Below are positions 8,775-17,981 of a stretch of DNA of 64,000 nt, piece by piece; the stretch's first letter is position 1; every line of letters starts with the position of its first letter. The notes beneath the pieces are model-generated. The model saw only the letters and a list, made by a program, of their open reading frames with translations. It had not been told where the DNA came from and ran no database searches. A program made the translations under genes and the position numbers. This DNA comes from Dysgonomonas sp. UBA5412 (lineage in GTDB: Bacteria > Bacteroidota > Bacteroidia > Bacteroidales > Dysgonomonadaceae), in NCBI GenBank assembly GCA_002409595.1, contig DHNQ01000010.1:169171-233170 (forward strand), in the 5' to 3' direction.

Positions 8775-9437
8775 ATGTTAATAAGAGAATCTTATAATAA
8801 AATATTCGAAGAGAACAGAAAGTGGGTGGAAAAAAAGAAGTCTGAAAATCCCAATTTCTTCGGTCATCTAGCTAAAGAACAAAATCCTGATTATCTATAT
8901 ATTGGATGTTCTGATAGCCGTGTACATGCGAACGAAATAATGGGGTTGCAACCCGGTGAAGTCTTTGTACATCGTAATATTGCTAATATGGTTGTTAATG
9001 CCGATCTGAATATCCTATCAGTTATAAATTATGCAGTAGAATATCTGCATGTTAAATATATTATTGTTTGCGGACATTATAACTGTGGAGGCATAAAAGC
9101 AGCAATGGAGCCAAAAGATCTAGGCATACTTAACCCTTGGTTACGAAATGTGAGGGACGTATACCGTCTTCACGAAAAAGAATTGGATGCCATAGAAGAT
9201 GTTCAGCAGCGATATAATAGATTAGTCGAAATAAATGTCTACGAACAATGCCTTAACGTGATAAAGACAGCTGAGGTTCAAAAATCATACTTAGCAAACA
9301 GTTATCCTCGCGTAGCCGGATGGGTTTATGACCTGAATGATGGAGTCTTGAATGATTTGGAGATAGATTTTGAGAAAGAGTTGAATCGTATTCGTAAAAT
9401 CTATGATTTAACAAAAGGAGATGAAAATGAACAGTAA
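8775..9437 (+). CDS. Beta-class carbonic anhydrase
   Basis: Zinc enzyme that interconverts carbon dioxide and bicarbonate in the cytoplasm. Zinc ligands Cys45, His101 and Cys104 are present, with the Asp47-Arg49 dyad in CSDSRV and GHYNCGG at 100-106. The 220-residue length fits the family. It is tightly packed after coaE and its 3' end overlaps the start of the metal-binding lipoprotein gene by 17 bp, which suggests cotranscription with the metal uptake pair. Confidence 0.95.
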   Translation: MLIRESYNKIFEENRKWVEKKKSENPNFFGHLAKEQNPDYLYIGCSDSRVHANEIMGLQPGEVFVHRNIANMVVNADLNILSVINYAVEYLHVKYIIVCGHYNCGGIKAAMEPKDLGILNPWLRNVRDVYRLHEKELDAIEDVQQRYNRLVEINVYEQCLNVIKTAEVQKSYLANSYPRVAGWVYDLNDGVLNDLEIDFEKELNRIRKIYDLTKGDENEQ

Positions 9438-10314
9438 GATAATAATAATCTTTCTGATAAGTCTTTCTTTGCTGAGTGGATGTAAGCCGAAAGACACAGA
9501 AGAGAAGCAAACATTGTCTGTAACCATTGAGCCTCAAAAATATTTTCTGAGTAGCCTTGTCGGCGATCATTACAATGTGAATTGCATTGTTCCTTCAGGA
9601 TCAAATCCTGAAAGTGCCGATTTTACACCATCTCAGATGATGGCTCTGGATAGAAGTGTAGCATATTTCAAAATCGGATATTTAGGTATAGAAAATACGT
9701 TGATTGATAAAATATCAAAAAGTAATCCCAGTCTTTTTGTCGTAGATTGTTCTCAGGGAATTCAAATAATTGATGGTTGTGATCATAGCCATGATTCTCA
9801 CGAGCATAATAATACAGTCCATTATGGGCATGCCGGAGGCGATCCTCATACATGGAGTTCTGTTAAGTCTGCTAAGATAATTGTAGATAATATGTATAAT
9901 GCCTTATTGGAGTTAGATAAGAATAATGAAATCTATTATCAAGATTCTTATAATGAACTTATTAATAAAATAAATCAGACTGATAGTCTGATCAAATCTT
10001 ATCTATCCAAATCTCCAAGCAAAGCTTTTATTATTTATCATCCTGCACTAAGTTATTTTGCAGAAGAATATGGACTTACTCAATATTCGATCGAATATGA
10101 AGGTAAGAATCCGTCTCCTTCTCAGCTTAAGAGTTTGATAGATAAAGCCAAATCTGAGAACGTAAAAGTGGTCTTTATTCAGCAGGAATATGATATAAAG
10201 AATGCTGAAACAGTGGCAGAAGCTATAAATGGTAAAATCGTTCCCTTAAATCTTCTTTCATATCATTGGGACGAAGAAATGATTAAAATTGCAAAAGCCT
10301 TAGCTCAAGAATAA
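9421..10314 (+). CDS. Metal ABC transporter substrate-binding lipoprotein (ZnuA-like)
   Basis: Cluster A-1 binding protein for zinc or manganese. A lipobox with Cys21 (LLSGC) follows a short signal peptide, so it is anchored in a membrane facing the periplasm. A His-rich loop (DGCDHSHDSHEH, then HYGH and GDPHTW) lies near residues 118-143, typical of zinc-binding members. The remaining metal-site positions look kept (IYHPALSYFAEEYGL and IQQEYD). Translation starts inside the end of the carbonic anhydrase gene; Met3 is a possible alternative. The ATPase gene follows after 2 bp, but no permease is nearby. Confidence 0.9.
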   Translation: MKMNSKIIIIFLISLSLLSGCKPKDTEEKQTLSVTIEPQKYFLSSLVGDHYNVNCIVPSGSNPESADFTPSQMMALDRSVAYFKIGYLGIENTLIDKISKSNPSLFVVDCSQGIQIIDGCDHSHDSHEHNNTVHYGHAGGDPHTWSSVKSAKIIVDNMYNALLELDKNNEIYYQDSYNELINKINQTDSLIKSYLSKSPSKAFIIYHPALSYFAEEYGLTQYSIEYEGKNPSPSQLKSLIDKAKSENVKVVFIQQEYDIKNAETVAEAINGKIVPLNLLSYHWDEEMIKIAKALAQE

Positions 10315-10316
10315 TA

Positions 10317-11102
10317 ATGAATAAAGTCCTTGAAATAAATAATTTATCGGTTGGTTATGAAGATAATCCATACGTTCTCAAAAATGTAAATTTGGATGTA
10401 TATTCTGATGACTTTTTAGGGATCATAGGTCCTAATGGTGGAGGTAAAACCACGCTTCTAAAAACTATTTTAGGACTGGTTAAGCCAACAACCGGACAGA
10501 TTACTTTTTTCAGTCAAGGAAAGAAAAGTGATAAAATAAATATTGGTTATCTGCCACAAATCAATCAGATAGATAAGAAATTCCCTATTTCGGTATATGA
10601 TGTTATTCTATCAGGATTGACCGTAGAGCATAAAATATTTACCCGTTATACAAAACAACAAAAAGATAGGGTCGGGGCTATTGCAGAGCAAATGGGCTTA
10701 AGCAATCTCATTGATCGTCCTATTGGGGCTCTTTCGGGAGGACAATTACAAAGAGCTTTACTGGGACGGGCTATTATTGATGGACCTGATTTACTCATCT
10801 TGGATGAACCCAATTCGTATGTTGATAAACGTTTCGAAACAGATTTCTATAAAATATTAGAAGATATAAATAAAGAGACTGCAATTATTCTTGTATCTCA
10901 CGATGTAGGTACAGTTGTTTCTTTAGTCAAAAATATAGCCTGCGTTAATGAAGGATTGCATTACCATTCAGGTGCAGACGTTACATCCGAATGGCTGCAA
11001 GAGACTTATTCAGCTTGTCCTATCGAAATAGTAGGACATGGCGACTTTCCTCATCGTGTTTTAGAAAAGCATAATGATTGTGCTTGCTGTAAGGAAGATT
11101 AA
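10317..11102 (+). CDS. Metal ABC transporter ATP-binding protein (ZnuC-like)
   Basis: Energises metal uptake. Walker A is GPNGGGKTT (38-46), the signature LSGGQ is at 139-143, and Walker B ends with Asp163-Glu164, followed by the SHDVG switch histidine. The C-terminal tail is rich in His and Cys, ending CACC near residues 255-258, a possible metal-sensing tail. The gene starts 2 bp after the binding-protein gene. The usual third gene, an integral permease, is absent: the next gene is convergent and starts 2 bp away. Confidence 0.9.
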   Translation: MNKVLEINNLSVGYEDNPYVLKNVNLDVYSDDFLGIIGPNGGGKTTLLKTILGLVKPTTGQITFFSQGKKSDKINIGYLPQINQIDKKFPISVYDVILSGLTVEHKIFTRYTKQQKDRVGAIAEQMGLSNLIDRPIGALSGGQLQRALLGRAIIDGPDLLILDEPNSYVDKRFETDFYKILEDINKETAIILVSHDVGTVVSLVKNIACVNEGLHYHSGADVTSEWLQETYSACPIEIVGHGDFPHRVLEKHNDCACCKED

Positions 11103-11104
11103 AT

Positions 11105-11911
11105 TTAGTTATTTTCTAATATTGAGCCTATTTCGGTTTGATATGCCTTGCTGTCAATTATAGTATTGTGTTTTTCATTCTTAAGAGTAATCAATTGATC
11201 TCCTTCTTTAAATAACCGTTCAAGTTTTTTTGAATTATTATAATTTATAAGTTCATCTTTGTCCCCATGAAAGATTATAACGGGTACTTTACAATCTGAT
11301 ATATATTTATAGGTTTCCAGTTTGTACTTAATTATAAAATTAGGTAATATAGGACAAATCTTATGTATAATATCTTTAAGACTATAGTAAGGTGCTTGAA
11401 GTATTAATTCTTTAGGGCTATTTGCAGCTGCAATCATAGCTGCAGGACCAGTACCGATAGAATATCCAATTATGATTATATCTTTCTCACTATATATCTT
11501 TTTCATTTGAATATATGCTGTCTGTATATCGTTGACTAATTGATCTTGATTCTTTATTGTTCCTTGACTTTTACCAAATCCTCTATAATCTAACAAGAAT
11601 ATATCATACCCTAAATCTGTATATAAAGGGGCTATTGATCCCCAAGAATCTAAAGCACCGGCATTTCCATGCAGGTAAAAAATCAGACCTTTTGTTTGGT
11701 GATCTGTCTTAAATAAGAGTCCATTTCGTATAATACCATCATTAGTAGGAATGTTAACTTCTTCGAAACTTTCATTGAATTCAAACTTGTATTCTCTATC
11801 TAATTTCGTTGGTTGGAAAATAAACGATTCTTGGAGAAAAAAGGATATACTACACAATAAGCTATATAGAAGGAATATTATAATGAATATTTTGATAATT
11901 ACTCTTTTCAT
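11105..11911 (-). CDS. Alpha/beta hydrolase, membrane-anchored
   Basis: 268-residue serine hydrolase of the alpha/beta fold. An N-terminal hydrophobic segment (residues 4-26) should anchor it to the inner membrane. Catalytic residues are visible: oxyanion motif YLHGNAG (79-85), nucleophile Ser151 in GYSIG, an acid in FHGDKDELI (near 219) and His near 248 (EKHNTI). The pattern is that of the YqiK/ABHD13-like group of esterases of unknown substrate. It starts 4 bp after rarA and is probably cotranscribed. Confidence 0.85.
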   Translation of the reverse strand: MKRVIIKIFIIIFLLYSLLCSISFFLQESFIFQPTKLDREYKFEFNESFEEVNIPTNDGIIRNGLLFKTDHQTKGLIFYLHGNAGALDSWGSIAPLYTDLGYDIFLLDYRGFGKSQGTIKNQDQLVNDIQTAYIQMKKIYSEKDIIIIGYSIGTGPAAMIAAANSPKELILQAPYYSLKDIIHKICPILPNFIIKYKLETYKYISDCKVPVIIFHGDKDELINYNNSKKLERLFKEGDQLITLKNEKHNTIIDSKAYQTEIGSILENN

Positions 11912-11915
11912 TATA

Positions 11916-13184
11916 TTAATATTTATTCTTCCACAATTTCTTTAGCCATTCTACAATTTTTATTTCTGAACTATTTTGTTGTGGTTTCCAAAATTGACGA
12001 CCCTTAATCTCTTTTGGAACATAATCTTGCTGTACAAAATTATCTTCAAAATTGTGAGCATACTTATATTCCTTCCCGTAGTCTAACTCTTTCATTAGTT
12101 TAGTTGGAGCATTACGTAGATGCAATGGAACGGGTAGGTTTCCGGTTTCTTTAACCAAAGAAATAGCCTCATCAATAGCTAAATAAGCAGAATTACTTTT
12201 TTGGGATGTAGCTAGGTAAACAGTTGCTTCAGCTAAAACAATACGTCCTTCAGGCCAACCTATTTTTTGTAATGTGTCAAAACAGGCATTCGCTAATAAT
12301 AAAGCATTCGGATTTGCCAATCCAATATCTTCTGCTGCAGAAATTACAAGGCGACGCGCTATAAACTTAGGATCTTCGCCTCCTTCAACCATACGAGCCA
12401 ACCAATAGATGGCTGCATCGGGGTCGCTTCCTCTTATTGACTTGATGAATGCTGAAATTATGTCATAATGCAATTCCCCTCCCTTGTCATAAGCTGCGGG
12501 ATTTTCTTGCAAGCGCTCAGTTATAAGTTTATCGGTAAGAATAACCTTTTCTCGTGAATCGGCATTTATTACTAAGTCGAGTATATTTAGTAGTTTTCGG
12601 GCATCTCCTCCCGAAAAGCGCAATAGAGCATCAGTTTCCTTTAATTCAATATCTCTTTCTTTGAGGATTACATCCTCTGTAAGAGCTCTGTGTATTAACT
12701 CTATAAGGTCATTTTTATTTAAAGATTGTAATACATATACCTGACAGCGAGATAAAAGAGGTCGGATAACTTCGAATGACGGATTTTCTGTTGTAGCTCC
12801 TATTAATGTAATGATACCTGTTTCTACGGCATTCAATAAAGAGTCTTGTTGTGATTTAGAAAATCTATGAATTTCGTCTATGAACAAAATTGGACTTCGT
12901 GAATCGAAAAAGCGACTTTTCTTAGCTTGTTCTATCACTTCCCTGACCTCTTTTACTCCGGAATTAATAGCACTCAATGTATAAAAAGGAGTATCAAGTG
13001 TATTAGCGATAATCTGAGCAAGAGTAGTTTTTCCTACTCCGGGAGGTCCCCAAAGAAGAAAGGAAGGGATACGTCCCGAATCTATCATTTTTCGAAGAAT
13101 AGCTCCTTCTCCAACGAGATGCTTTTGTCCTATATATTCGTCCAGATTACGAGGTCTCAGACGTTCGGCTAAAGGTTGATTCAT
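11916..13184 (-). CDS. rarA: Replication-associated recombination protein A (AAA+ ATPase)
   Basis: RarA/MgsA acts at stalled replication forks and binds single-strand-binding protein. Walker A is WGPPGVGKTT (45-54) and Walker B is ILFIDEIHRF near residue 98; sensor 1 (GATTENPS) and an arginine finger region (LLSRCQVY) follow. The C-terminal half has the MgsA-type oligomerisation domain (AAEDIGLANP, AYLAIDEA, PVPLHLRNAPTKLMKELDYG). At 422 residues it has normal length. The hydrolase gene follows after 4 bp. Confidence 0.95.
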   Translation of the reverse strand: MNQPLAERLRPRNLDEYIGQKHLVGEGAILRKMIDSGRIPSFLLWGPPGVGKTTLAQIIANTLDTPFYTLSAINSGVKEVREVIEQAKKSRFFDSRSPILFIDEIHRFSKSQQDSLLNAVETGIITLIGATTENPSFEVIRPLLSRCQVYVLQSLNKNDLIELIHRALTEDVILKERDIELKETDALLRFSGGDARKLLNILDLVINADSREKVILTDKLITERLQENPAAYDKGGELHYDIISAFIKSIRGSDPDAAIYWLARMVEGGEDPKFIARRLVISAAEDIGLANPNALLLANACFDTLQKIGWPEGRIVLAEATVYLATSQKSNSAYLAIDEAISLVKETGNLPVPLHLRNAPTKLMKELDYGKEYKYAHNFEDNFVQQDYVPKEIKGRQFWKPQQNSSEIKIVEWLKKLWKNKY

Positions 13185-13447
13185 TTTAATTATTTAAATA
13201 TGCGACGATTTTTCTTTTATTGTAAAGGTATAACTTTTCTATATAAATTCGCTACTTTATTTATACGTGATCATTTGTAATAATTGCTTTGAAATCGTTC
13301 TTTTTTATTCTGCCAAAAAGTCCGATTTTGACATGTCATTTATTTTTGTTCATTTTGGCACAACATTTGAATAATGGATAGTGTCGCTGACAAGGCGAGA
13401 AAAAACAAGCAAAAATTAAGAAAATAATAAATATATAATATACTAAA

Positions 13448-15352
13448 ATGGGAAAAATAATTGGAATAGACTTAGGTACCACAAACTCATGTGTTGCCGT
13501 AATGGAAGGTAACGAACCTATCGTTATCGCCAATAATGAAGGAAAAAGAACAACACCTTCTGTTGTCGCTTTTGTAGAAGGGAATGAACGTAAAGTAGGA
13601 GACCCGGCTAAACGTCAGGCTATAACAAATCCTGAAAAAACGATATATTCAATCAAACGATTTATGGGAGAAACTTGGGATCAGATTCAAGCCGAAGTAC
13701 CAAGAGTTCCTTATAAAGTTGTAAAAGGAGATAATAATACACCACGTGTTGATATTGATGGTCGTCTTTATACACCACAAGAGATCTCTGCTATGATTCT
13801 TCAGAAAATGAAGAAAACAGCAGAAGATTATCTTGGACAGGAAGTAACAGATGCAGTTATTACTGTTCCTGCTTACTTTAATGATTCACAACGTCAGGCT
13901 ACAAAAGAAGCCGGTGAGATTGCAGGGTTGAAAGTTCAGCGTATTGTCAACGAACCTACTGCTGCAGCTTTAGCTTATGGACTTGATAAGGCTCATAAAG
14001 ATATGAAGATCGCTGTGTTCGACTTAGGTGGCGGTACATTCGATATTTCTATATTGGAATTAGGTGATGGCGTTTTTGAAGTAAAATCTACTAATGGTGA
14101 TACTCATTTAGGTGGTGATGATTTTGATAATGTAATCATCAATTGGTTAGCAGAAGAATTCCAAAAAGAAGAAGGTTTAGACTTGCGTAAAGATCCGATG
14201 GCTCTTCAACGTTTGAAAGAAGCTGCTGAAAAGGCTAAAATTGAGCTTTCAAGTACAACTTCCAGCGAGATAAACTTGCCTTATATAATGCCGGTTAATG
14301 GTATTCCAAAACATTTGGTGAAAACATTGACTCGTGCTAAATTTGAACAATTAGCCGATGAATTGATCCGCAAGTGTATCGAACCTTGTCGTCAATCATT
14401 GAAAGATGCAGGTTACTCAGCATCGGATATTGACGAAGTAATTTTAGTTGGTGGATCTACCCGTATACCAGCAGTTCAGACAGAGGTAGAAAAATTCTTT
14501 GGCAAAGCTCCTTCTAAAGGTGTGAATCCAGACGAAGTAGTGGCTGTAGGTGCTGCGATACAGGGAGCTGTATTGACCGGTGAAGTTAAAGATGTGTTGT
14601 TGCTTGATGTTACTCCGCTATCTTTAGGTATCGAGACTATGGGTGGTGTAATGACAAAACTTATTGAGTCAAATACAACAATACCAACTAAAAAGAGCGA
14701 AACTTTCTCTACAGCAGCTGACAATCAACCATCAGTTCAAATCAATGTGTTGCAAGGTGAACGCCCGATGGCTAAAGATAATAAGCAAATTGGAGTATTC
14801 AATTTGGATGGTATCCCTTCATCTCCACGTGGAGTGCCTCAAATTGAAGTTACATTTGATATAGATGCTAATGGTATATTGAGTGTATCTGCTAAAGATA
14901 AGGCTACCGGAAAAGAACAATCTATTCGAATCGAAGCTTCTTCAGGCTTGAGCGACTCTGAAATTCAAAGAATGAAAGATGAAGCTGCAGCTAACGCTGA
15001 ATCTGACCAAAAAGAAAAAGAAAGAATTGATAAACTTAATCAAGCTGATTCATTGATTTTCCAAACTGAAAAACAATTGAACGAATTAGGTGATAAGATT
15101 CCTGCAGATAAAAAAGCTCCTATCGAAGCTGCTTTAACCAAATTGAAAGATGCTCATAAAGCTCAAGATATTGCAGGTATTGATGCAGCAATGAACGAGG
15201 TGAATACATTATTTCATGCTTTAAGTCAAGAAATGTATAATCAACAACAGCCTGGTGCTGATGCAAACCAACAACAAGCAAATAATGCTTCCGGTAATCA
15301 GTCGAAGGGGGATAATGATGTTACTGATGTAGACTTTGAAGAAGTAAAATAA
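13448..15352 (+). CDS. dnaK: Molecular chaperone DnaK (Hsp70)
   Basis: ATP-driven chaperone that binds unfolded hydrophobic segments with DnaJ and GrpE. The nucleotide-binding domain starts [18 protein letters not shown] and contains [21 protein letters not shown] and [10 protein letters not shown]; the substrate-binding domain begins after the [17 protein letters not shown] linker. The tail is Gln/Asn-rich and ends in DVDFEEVK, the usual DnaK terminus. 634 residues. No dnaJ or grpE gene is adjacent. It is monocistronic, with a strong terminator at 15377. Confidence 0.98.
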   Translation: MGKIIGIDLGTTNSCVAVMEGNEPIVIANNEGKRTTPSVVAFVEGNERKVGDPAKRQAITNPEKTIYSIKRFMGETWDQIQAEVPRVPYKVVKGDNNTPRVDIDGRLYTPQEISAMILQKMKKTAEDYLGQEVTDAVITVPAYFNDSQRQATKEAGEIAGLKVQRIVNEPTAAALAYGLDKAHKDMKIAVFDLGGGTFDISILELGDGVFEVKSTNGDTHLGGDDFDNVIINWLAEEFQKEEGLDLRKDPMALQRLKEAAEKAKIELSSTTSSEINLPYIMPVNGIPKHLVKTLTRAKFEQLADELIRKCIEPCRQSLKDAGYSASDIDEVILVGGSTRIPAVQTEVEKFFGKAPSKGVNPDEVVAVGAAIQGAVLTGEVKDVLLLDVTPLSLGIETMGGVMTKLIESNTTIPTKKSETFSTAADNQPSVQINVLQGERPMAKDNKQIGVFNLDGIPSSPRGVPQIEVTFDIDANGILSVSAKDKATGKEQSIRIEASSGLSDSEIQRMKDEAAANAESDQKEKERIDKLNQADSLIFQTEKQLNELGDKIPADKKAPIEAALTKLKDAHKAQDIAGIDAAMNEVNTLFHALSQEMYNQQQPGADANQQQANNASGNQSKGDNDVTDVDFEEVK

Positions 15353-15376
15353 GAGAACATTATAAATTGAATATAT

Positions 15377-15415
15377 AAAAGGCTGACTCATTGATGAGTC
15401 AGCCTTTTATTTTTT
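15377..15415 (+). terminator. Intrinsic terminator after dnaK
   Basis: A 14-bp perfect stem (15377-15390 with 15395-15408), tetraloop TTGA, then a T-rich tail. It may also stop transcription on the minus strand. Confidence 0.9.
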
Positions 15416-15498
15416 ATTTGCGTTTTAATCCTTTTGCTAGATACCGAAAAGTTACTTCTTTCGAAATGGTATCTTTTAGGTTTTGTTGTTCTTCTATA

Positions 15499-16215
15499 TC
15501 ACTCAAAATTGAAAATTAGAGATATCATACGAGATTTACCTGAAGAGATTGCTTGCGTATATTTCAATAAATCTTTATCATCTAATTGCGAACGATCTTT
15601 GTCTATCAGATTAACTAAGCCAAAAGAGAATTTCAGTTCCGGACAAAGTTTGAATAATGGAAGATATATATTGCAACCAACTCCAAATTCTAACCCATAG
15701 TCCATTGTTTTAAATAGCAGTACATCATCTTTTTTTGTACCTATATCCATTGCAGCATATGCTCCTGCTAATACGTAAGGACGGTAGTTTTTTATACGCG
15801 GGACACTGAATTTTAGATGTAGAGGCACTGTTAGATAGTTCGCTTTTAATGAAGACTTTAATTCTTCGCCTGAGGTTTGTTCTTTAAAAACGAATCGTCT
15901 TTCTCCTAAATGCAAACTTGGTGCTAATCGCAGATTAAGATATTCATTAATATATCTGTCGCCAATTATCCCAACGCTGAATCCCACTGAATAGGATGGT
16001 ATTTCGGCAAACCAAGCTTCTCCATTCTCTCCAACATAACCGGTATGTGATAGAATCATATCAGGTGCATTAATACCTATTGCAAAGCCTAAATGGTACA
16101 TCTTCTGATCAGCAAATGGTTGGTTGACAGGTTTACGTGTCTGTGCGAAACTTCCTCCTATTGCAAAGAAAAGAAGGGTGGCTAGAGTTATAATCGGATA
16201 TAATTTTGTTTTCAA
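15499..16215 (-). CDS. PorT-like outer membrane beta-barrel protein
   Basis: 238 residues with a signal peptide (residues 1-24, ending GSFAQ) and a pattern of alternating beta strands that ends in phenylalanine-rich IFNFE, as in outer-membrane barrels. The segments KMYHLGFAIGIN, LRLAPSLHLGERRFVF and YLTVPLHLKFS...NYRPYVLAGA look like the PorT/SprT family of the type IX secretion system, though related barrels occur in Bacteroidetes that lack that system. No other secretion gene is in the window. Family placement is from recognition only. Confidence 0.65.
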   Translation of the reverse strand: MKTKLYPIITLATLLFFAIGGSFAQTRKPVNQPFADQKMYHLGFAIGINAPDMILSHTGYVGENGEAWFAEIPSYSVGFSVGIIGDRYINEYLNLRLAPSLHLGERRFVFKEQTSGEELKSSLKANYLTVPLHLKFSVPRIKNYRPYVLAGAYAAMDIGTKKDDVLLFKTMDYGLEFGVGCNIYLPLFKLCPELKFSFGLVNLIDKDRSQLDDKDLLKYTQAISSGKSRMISLIFNFE

Positions 16216-16424
16216 ATCTGTATTTTTTTATAAAACGATATTTTTTGAAGGTTATTATGATGTTGTTTCTTTAATTAGAAAGAATCAAAATAAGCGATAG
16301 TTTCCCCTCTGTTATAGCTATTGTTTTGTTATCTAAGTTGTTTGTATGTAGATGTTTATGTTTTATTTTGTATCCTTTATAGATGTTGTTAATAATATTA
16401 TTCATAATATCTAACATTATCTAT

Positions 16425-16455
16425 TTTGGATGAACAAAAAAACTCTTTATCTTTG
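16425..16455 (+). promoter_or_regulatory. Canonical Bacteroidetes promoter of the ferredoxin gene
   Basis: TTTG at 16425-16428, a 19-bp spacer, then TATCTTTG at 16448-16455. This is a full match to the primary sigma consensus, 40 bp before the ferredoxin start codon. Confidence 0.8.
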
Positions 16456-16494
16456 TGGTATCAAAGTTAGTAATAATATTAAAAACAGAAAATC

Positions 16495-16662
16495 ATGGCT
16501 TACGTAATTAACGAAGACTGTATTGCTTGTGGAACTTGTATTGACGAGTGTCCGGTTAGCGCAATTTCAGAGGGAGATATTTATAAAATTGATCCAGATA
16601 CTTGTACAGATTGTGGTACTTGTGCAGATGCATGCCCAACTGAAGCAATTCATCCTGCATAA
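16495..16662 (+). CDS. 2[4Fe-4S] ferredoxin, clostridial type
   Basis: Short electron carrier of 55 residues. Both clusters are intact: Cys9, 12, 15 with Cys19-Pro, and Cys37, 40, 43 with Cys47-Pro, each as CxxCxxCxxxCP. The two halves are internally symmetric, as in clostridial ferredoxins, and the protein is strongly acidic. It has its own consensus promoter and a terminator, so it forms a single-gene unit of probably high expression. It is expected to serve anaerobic oxidoreductases such as pyruvate:ferredoxin oxidoreductase (general knowledge, no partner gene here). Confidence 0.95.
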   Translation: MAYVINEDCIACGTCIDECPVSAISEGDIYKIDPDTCTDCGTCADACPTEAIHPA

Positions 16663-16690
16663 TTTATCTTAGGAGATATAAAAAATATAA

Positions 16691-16717
16691 GAGAACCGAT
16701 ATTCGGTTCTCTTTTTT
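16691..16717 (+). terminator. Intrinsic terminator after ferredoxin
   Basis: Stem GAGAACCGA (16691-16699) with TCGGTTCTC (16703-16711), then six T residues. Confidence 0.88.
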
Positions 16718-16752
16718 GCTTTATGCCATAGTTTGAATAAGTACATACAAAT

Positions 16753-16787
16753 AAAAGAGGAACTCTATCTTATAGAGTTCCTCTTTT
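16753..16787 (-). terminator. Intrinsic terminator after cydAB
   Basis: A perfect 16-bp stem beginning AAAAGAGGAACTCTAT at 16753 and closing at 16787 with a 3-base loop; read on the minus strand it ends in T residues right after cydB. Confidence 0.85.
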
Positions 16788-16802
16788 ATTATAATGAGAT
16801 CT

Positions 16803-17948
16803 TTAATATACGTGACCGTCGTCTTTCAGATCTTTTATATCAAATGGTTTCTTTTCTAAAGAGTTCCAAGCATAAATAATATATGCTAAGACAAATGGAA
16901 TAAGGATAGAAACTACGCTCATTACTGTCAATGTAAATTCGCTGGACGAAGAGTTTTCTATTGTCAAAGAGCTTTGTAAATCAGTTGCAGAAGGATAATA
17001 AGCTGTATTGTTGAATCCTGTAATAAGCAACAACATACATACAGTTAATACTGTACCTATACCTGTAAACCAAACGCCTTTTTTATATTCTTTGCCAAGC
17101 AATGTTTTACCAATTCCAAATAATACTAAAACTACCCCTACAAGGAATACAAGTCCTACTATTGGCATTTCTATCAAGTTGTTTAAGTATTTGTGAGGTT
17201 CCATAAATACCTCTTTGGTATCCGGATTTACGGCAAATCCATCTGCTATGAAAGCCCAGATAACAAATCCCAAAAAGAATACAAGGAAAGGAATCGAATT
17301 GTAAAGTAAGAATTTGCGAGATCGCTCAACTAGTTTTTGATCTTCCAAGCGGTTGATGAAAAACAGACAAGCAAGTGTACGTGCAAGAAAAAATACAGCA
17401 AGCCCAAGTAACCAGTTGCGAGGATTAGCTAAAGCCTCAAGCCCATGCCATTCGGTTCCCCAACGACTGATAACCGGATTGATTATATCCGACATATTTT
17501 CTTTGTTTACGGTAAAGTCAGAACCTGTGAAAAATGTAGCCAAAGCTGCTCCTACTAAAAATGTGCCTAGTAAGCCATTTATAAATAGGAACCAGCGATA
17601 TGTATTGCGTCCGTATACGTTTCCCGGTTTTGATTGAAATTCGAAAGATACTGCTTGCAATACAAAACAGAAAAGAATAGCCATCCATACCCAATATGCT
17701 CCACCGAAGCTGGTAGAATAGAATAGGGGGAAAGATGCAAATAAAGCTCCACCGAATGTAACCAAAGTAGTAAATGTATATTCCCATTTACGACCGAGGG
17801 CATTAACAAGTATCATACGTTCCTTTTCATCTTTTGCTAAAGAGAAAAGCATTGATTGTCCTCCCTGAACAAATAGAAGGAAAGCGAATATTCCTCCAAT
17901 CAGGCATATAAGGAACCACCAATAATGTTGTAAAAATGAATAATCCAT
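16803..17948 (-). CDS. cydB: Cytochrome bd ubiquinol oxidase subunit II
   Basis: Partner subunit of the high-affinity quinol oxidase that reduces oxygen to water in the inner membrane. 381 residues with about eight or nine hydrophobic helices; the N-terminus (LQHYWWFLICLIGGIFAFLL) and the segments following it have the CydB pattern. It lies 33 bp after cydA in the same direction. The pair gives an otherwise fermentative organism oxygen scavenging or microaerobic respiration. Confidence 0.93.
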   Translation of the reverse strand: MDYSFLQHYWWFLICLIGGIFAFLLFVQGGQSMLFSLAKDEKERMILVNALGRKWEYTFTTLVTFGGALFASFPLFYSTSFGGAYWVWMAILFCFVLQAVSFEFQSKPGNVYGRNTYRWFLFINGLLGTFLVGAALATFFTGSDFTVNKENMSDIINPVISRWGTEWHGLEALANPRNWLLGLAVFFLARTLACLFFINRLEDQKLVERSRKFLLYNSIPFLVFFLGFVIWAFIADGFAVNPDTKEVFMEPHKYLNNLIEMPIVGLVFLVGVVLVLFGIGKTLLGKEYKKGVWFTGIGTVLTVCMLLLITGFNNTAYYPSATDLQSSLTIENSSSSEFTLTVMSVVSILIPFVLAYIIYAWNSLEKKPFDIKDLKDDGHVY

Positions 17949-17981
17949 AGTTATATCTTTTTTTAGTTAAAAAATCATCTA

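Noticed and set aside
14476..14724. Antisense open frame within dnaK.
   Set aside because: It is a shadow of the strongly coding dnaK frame with no protein-like features of its own.
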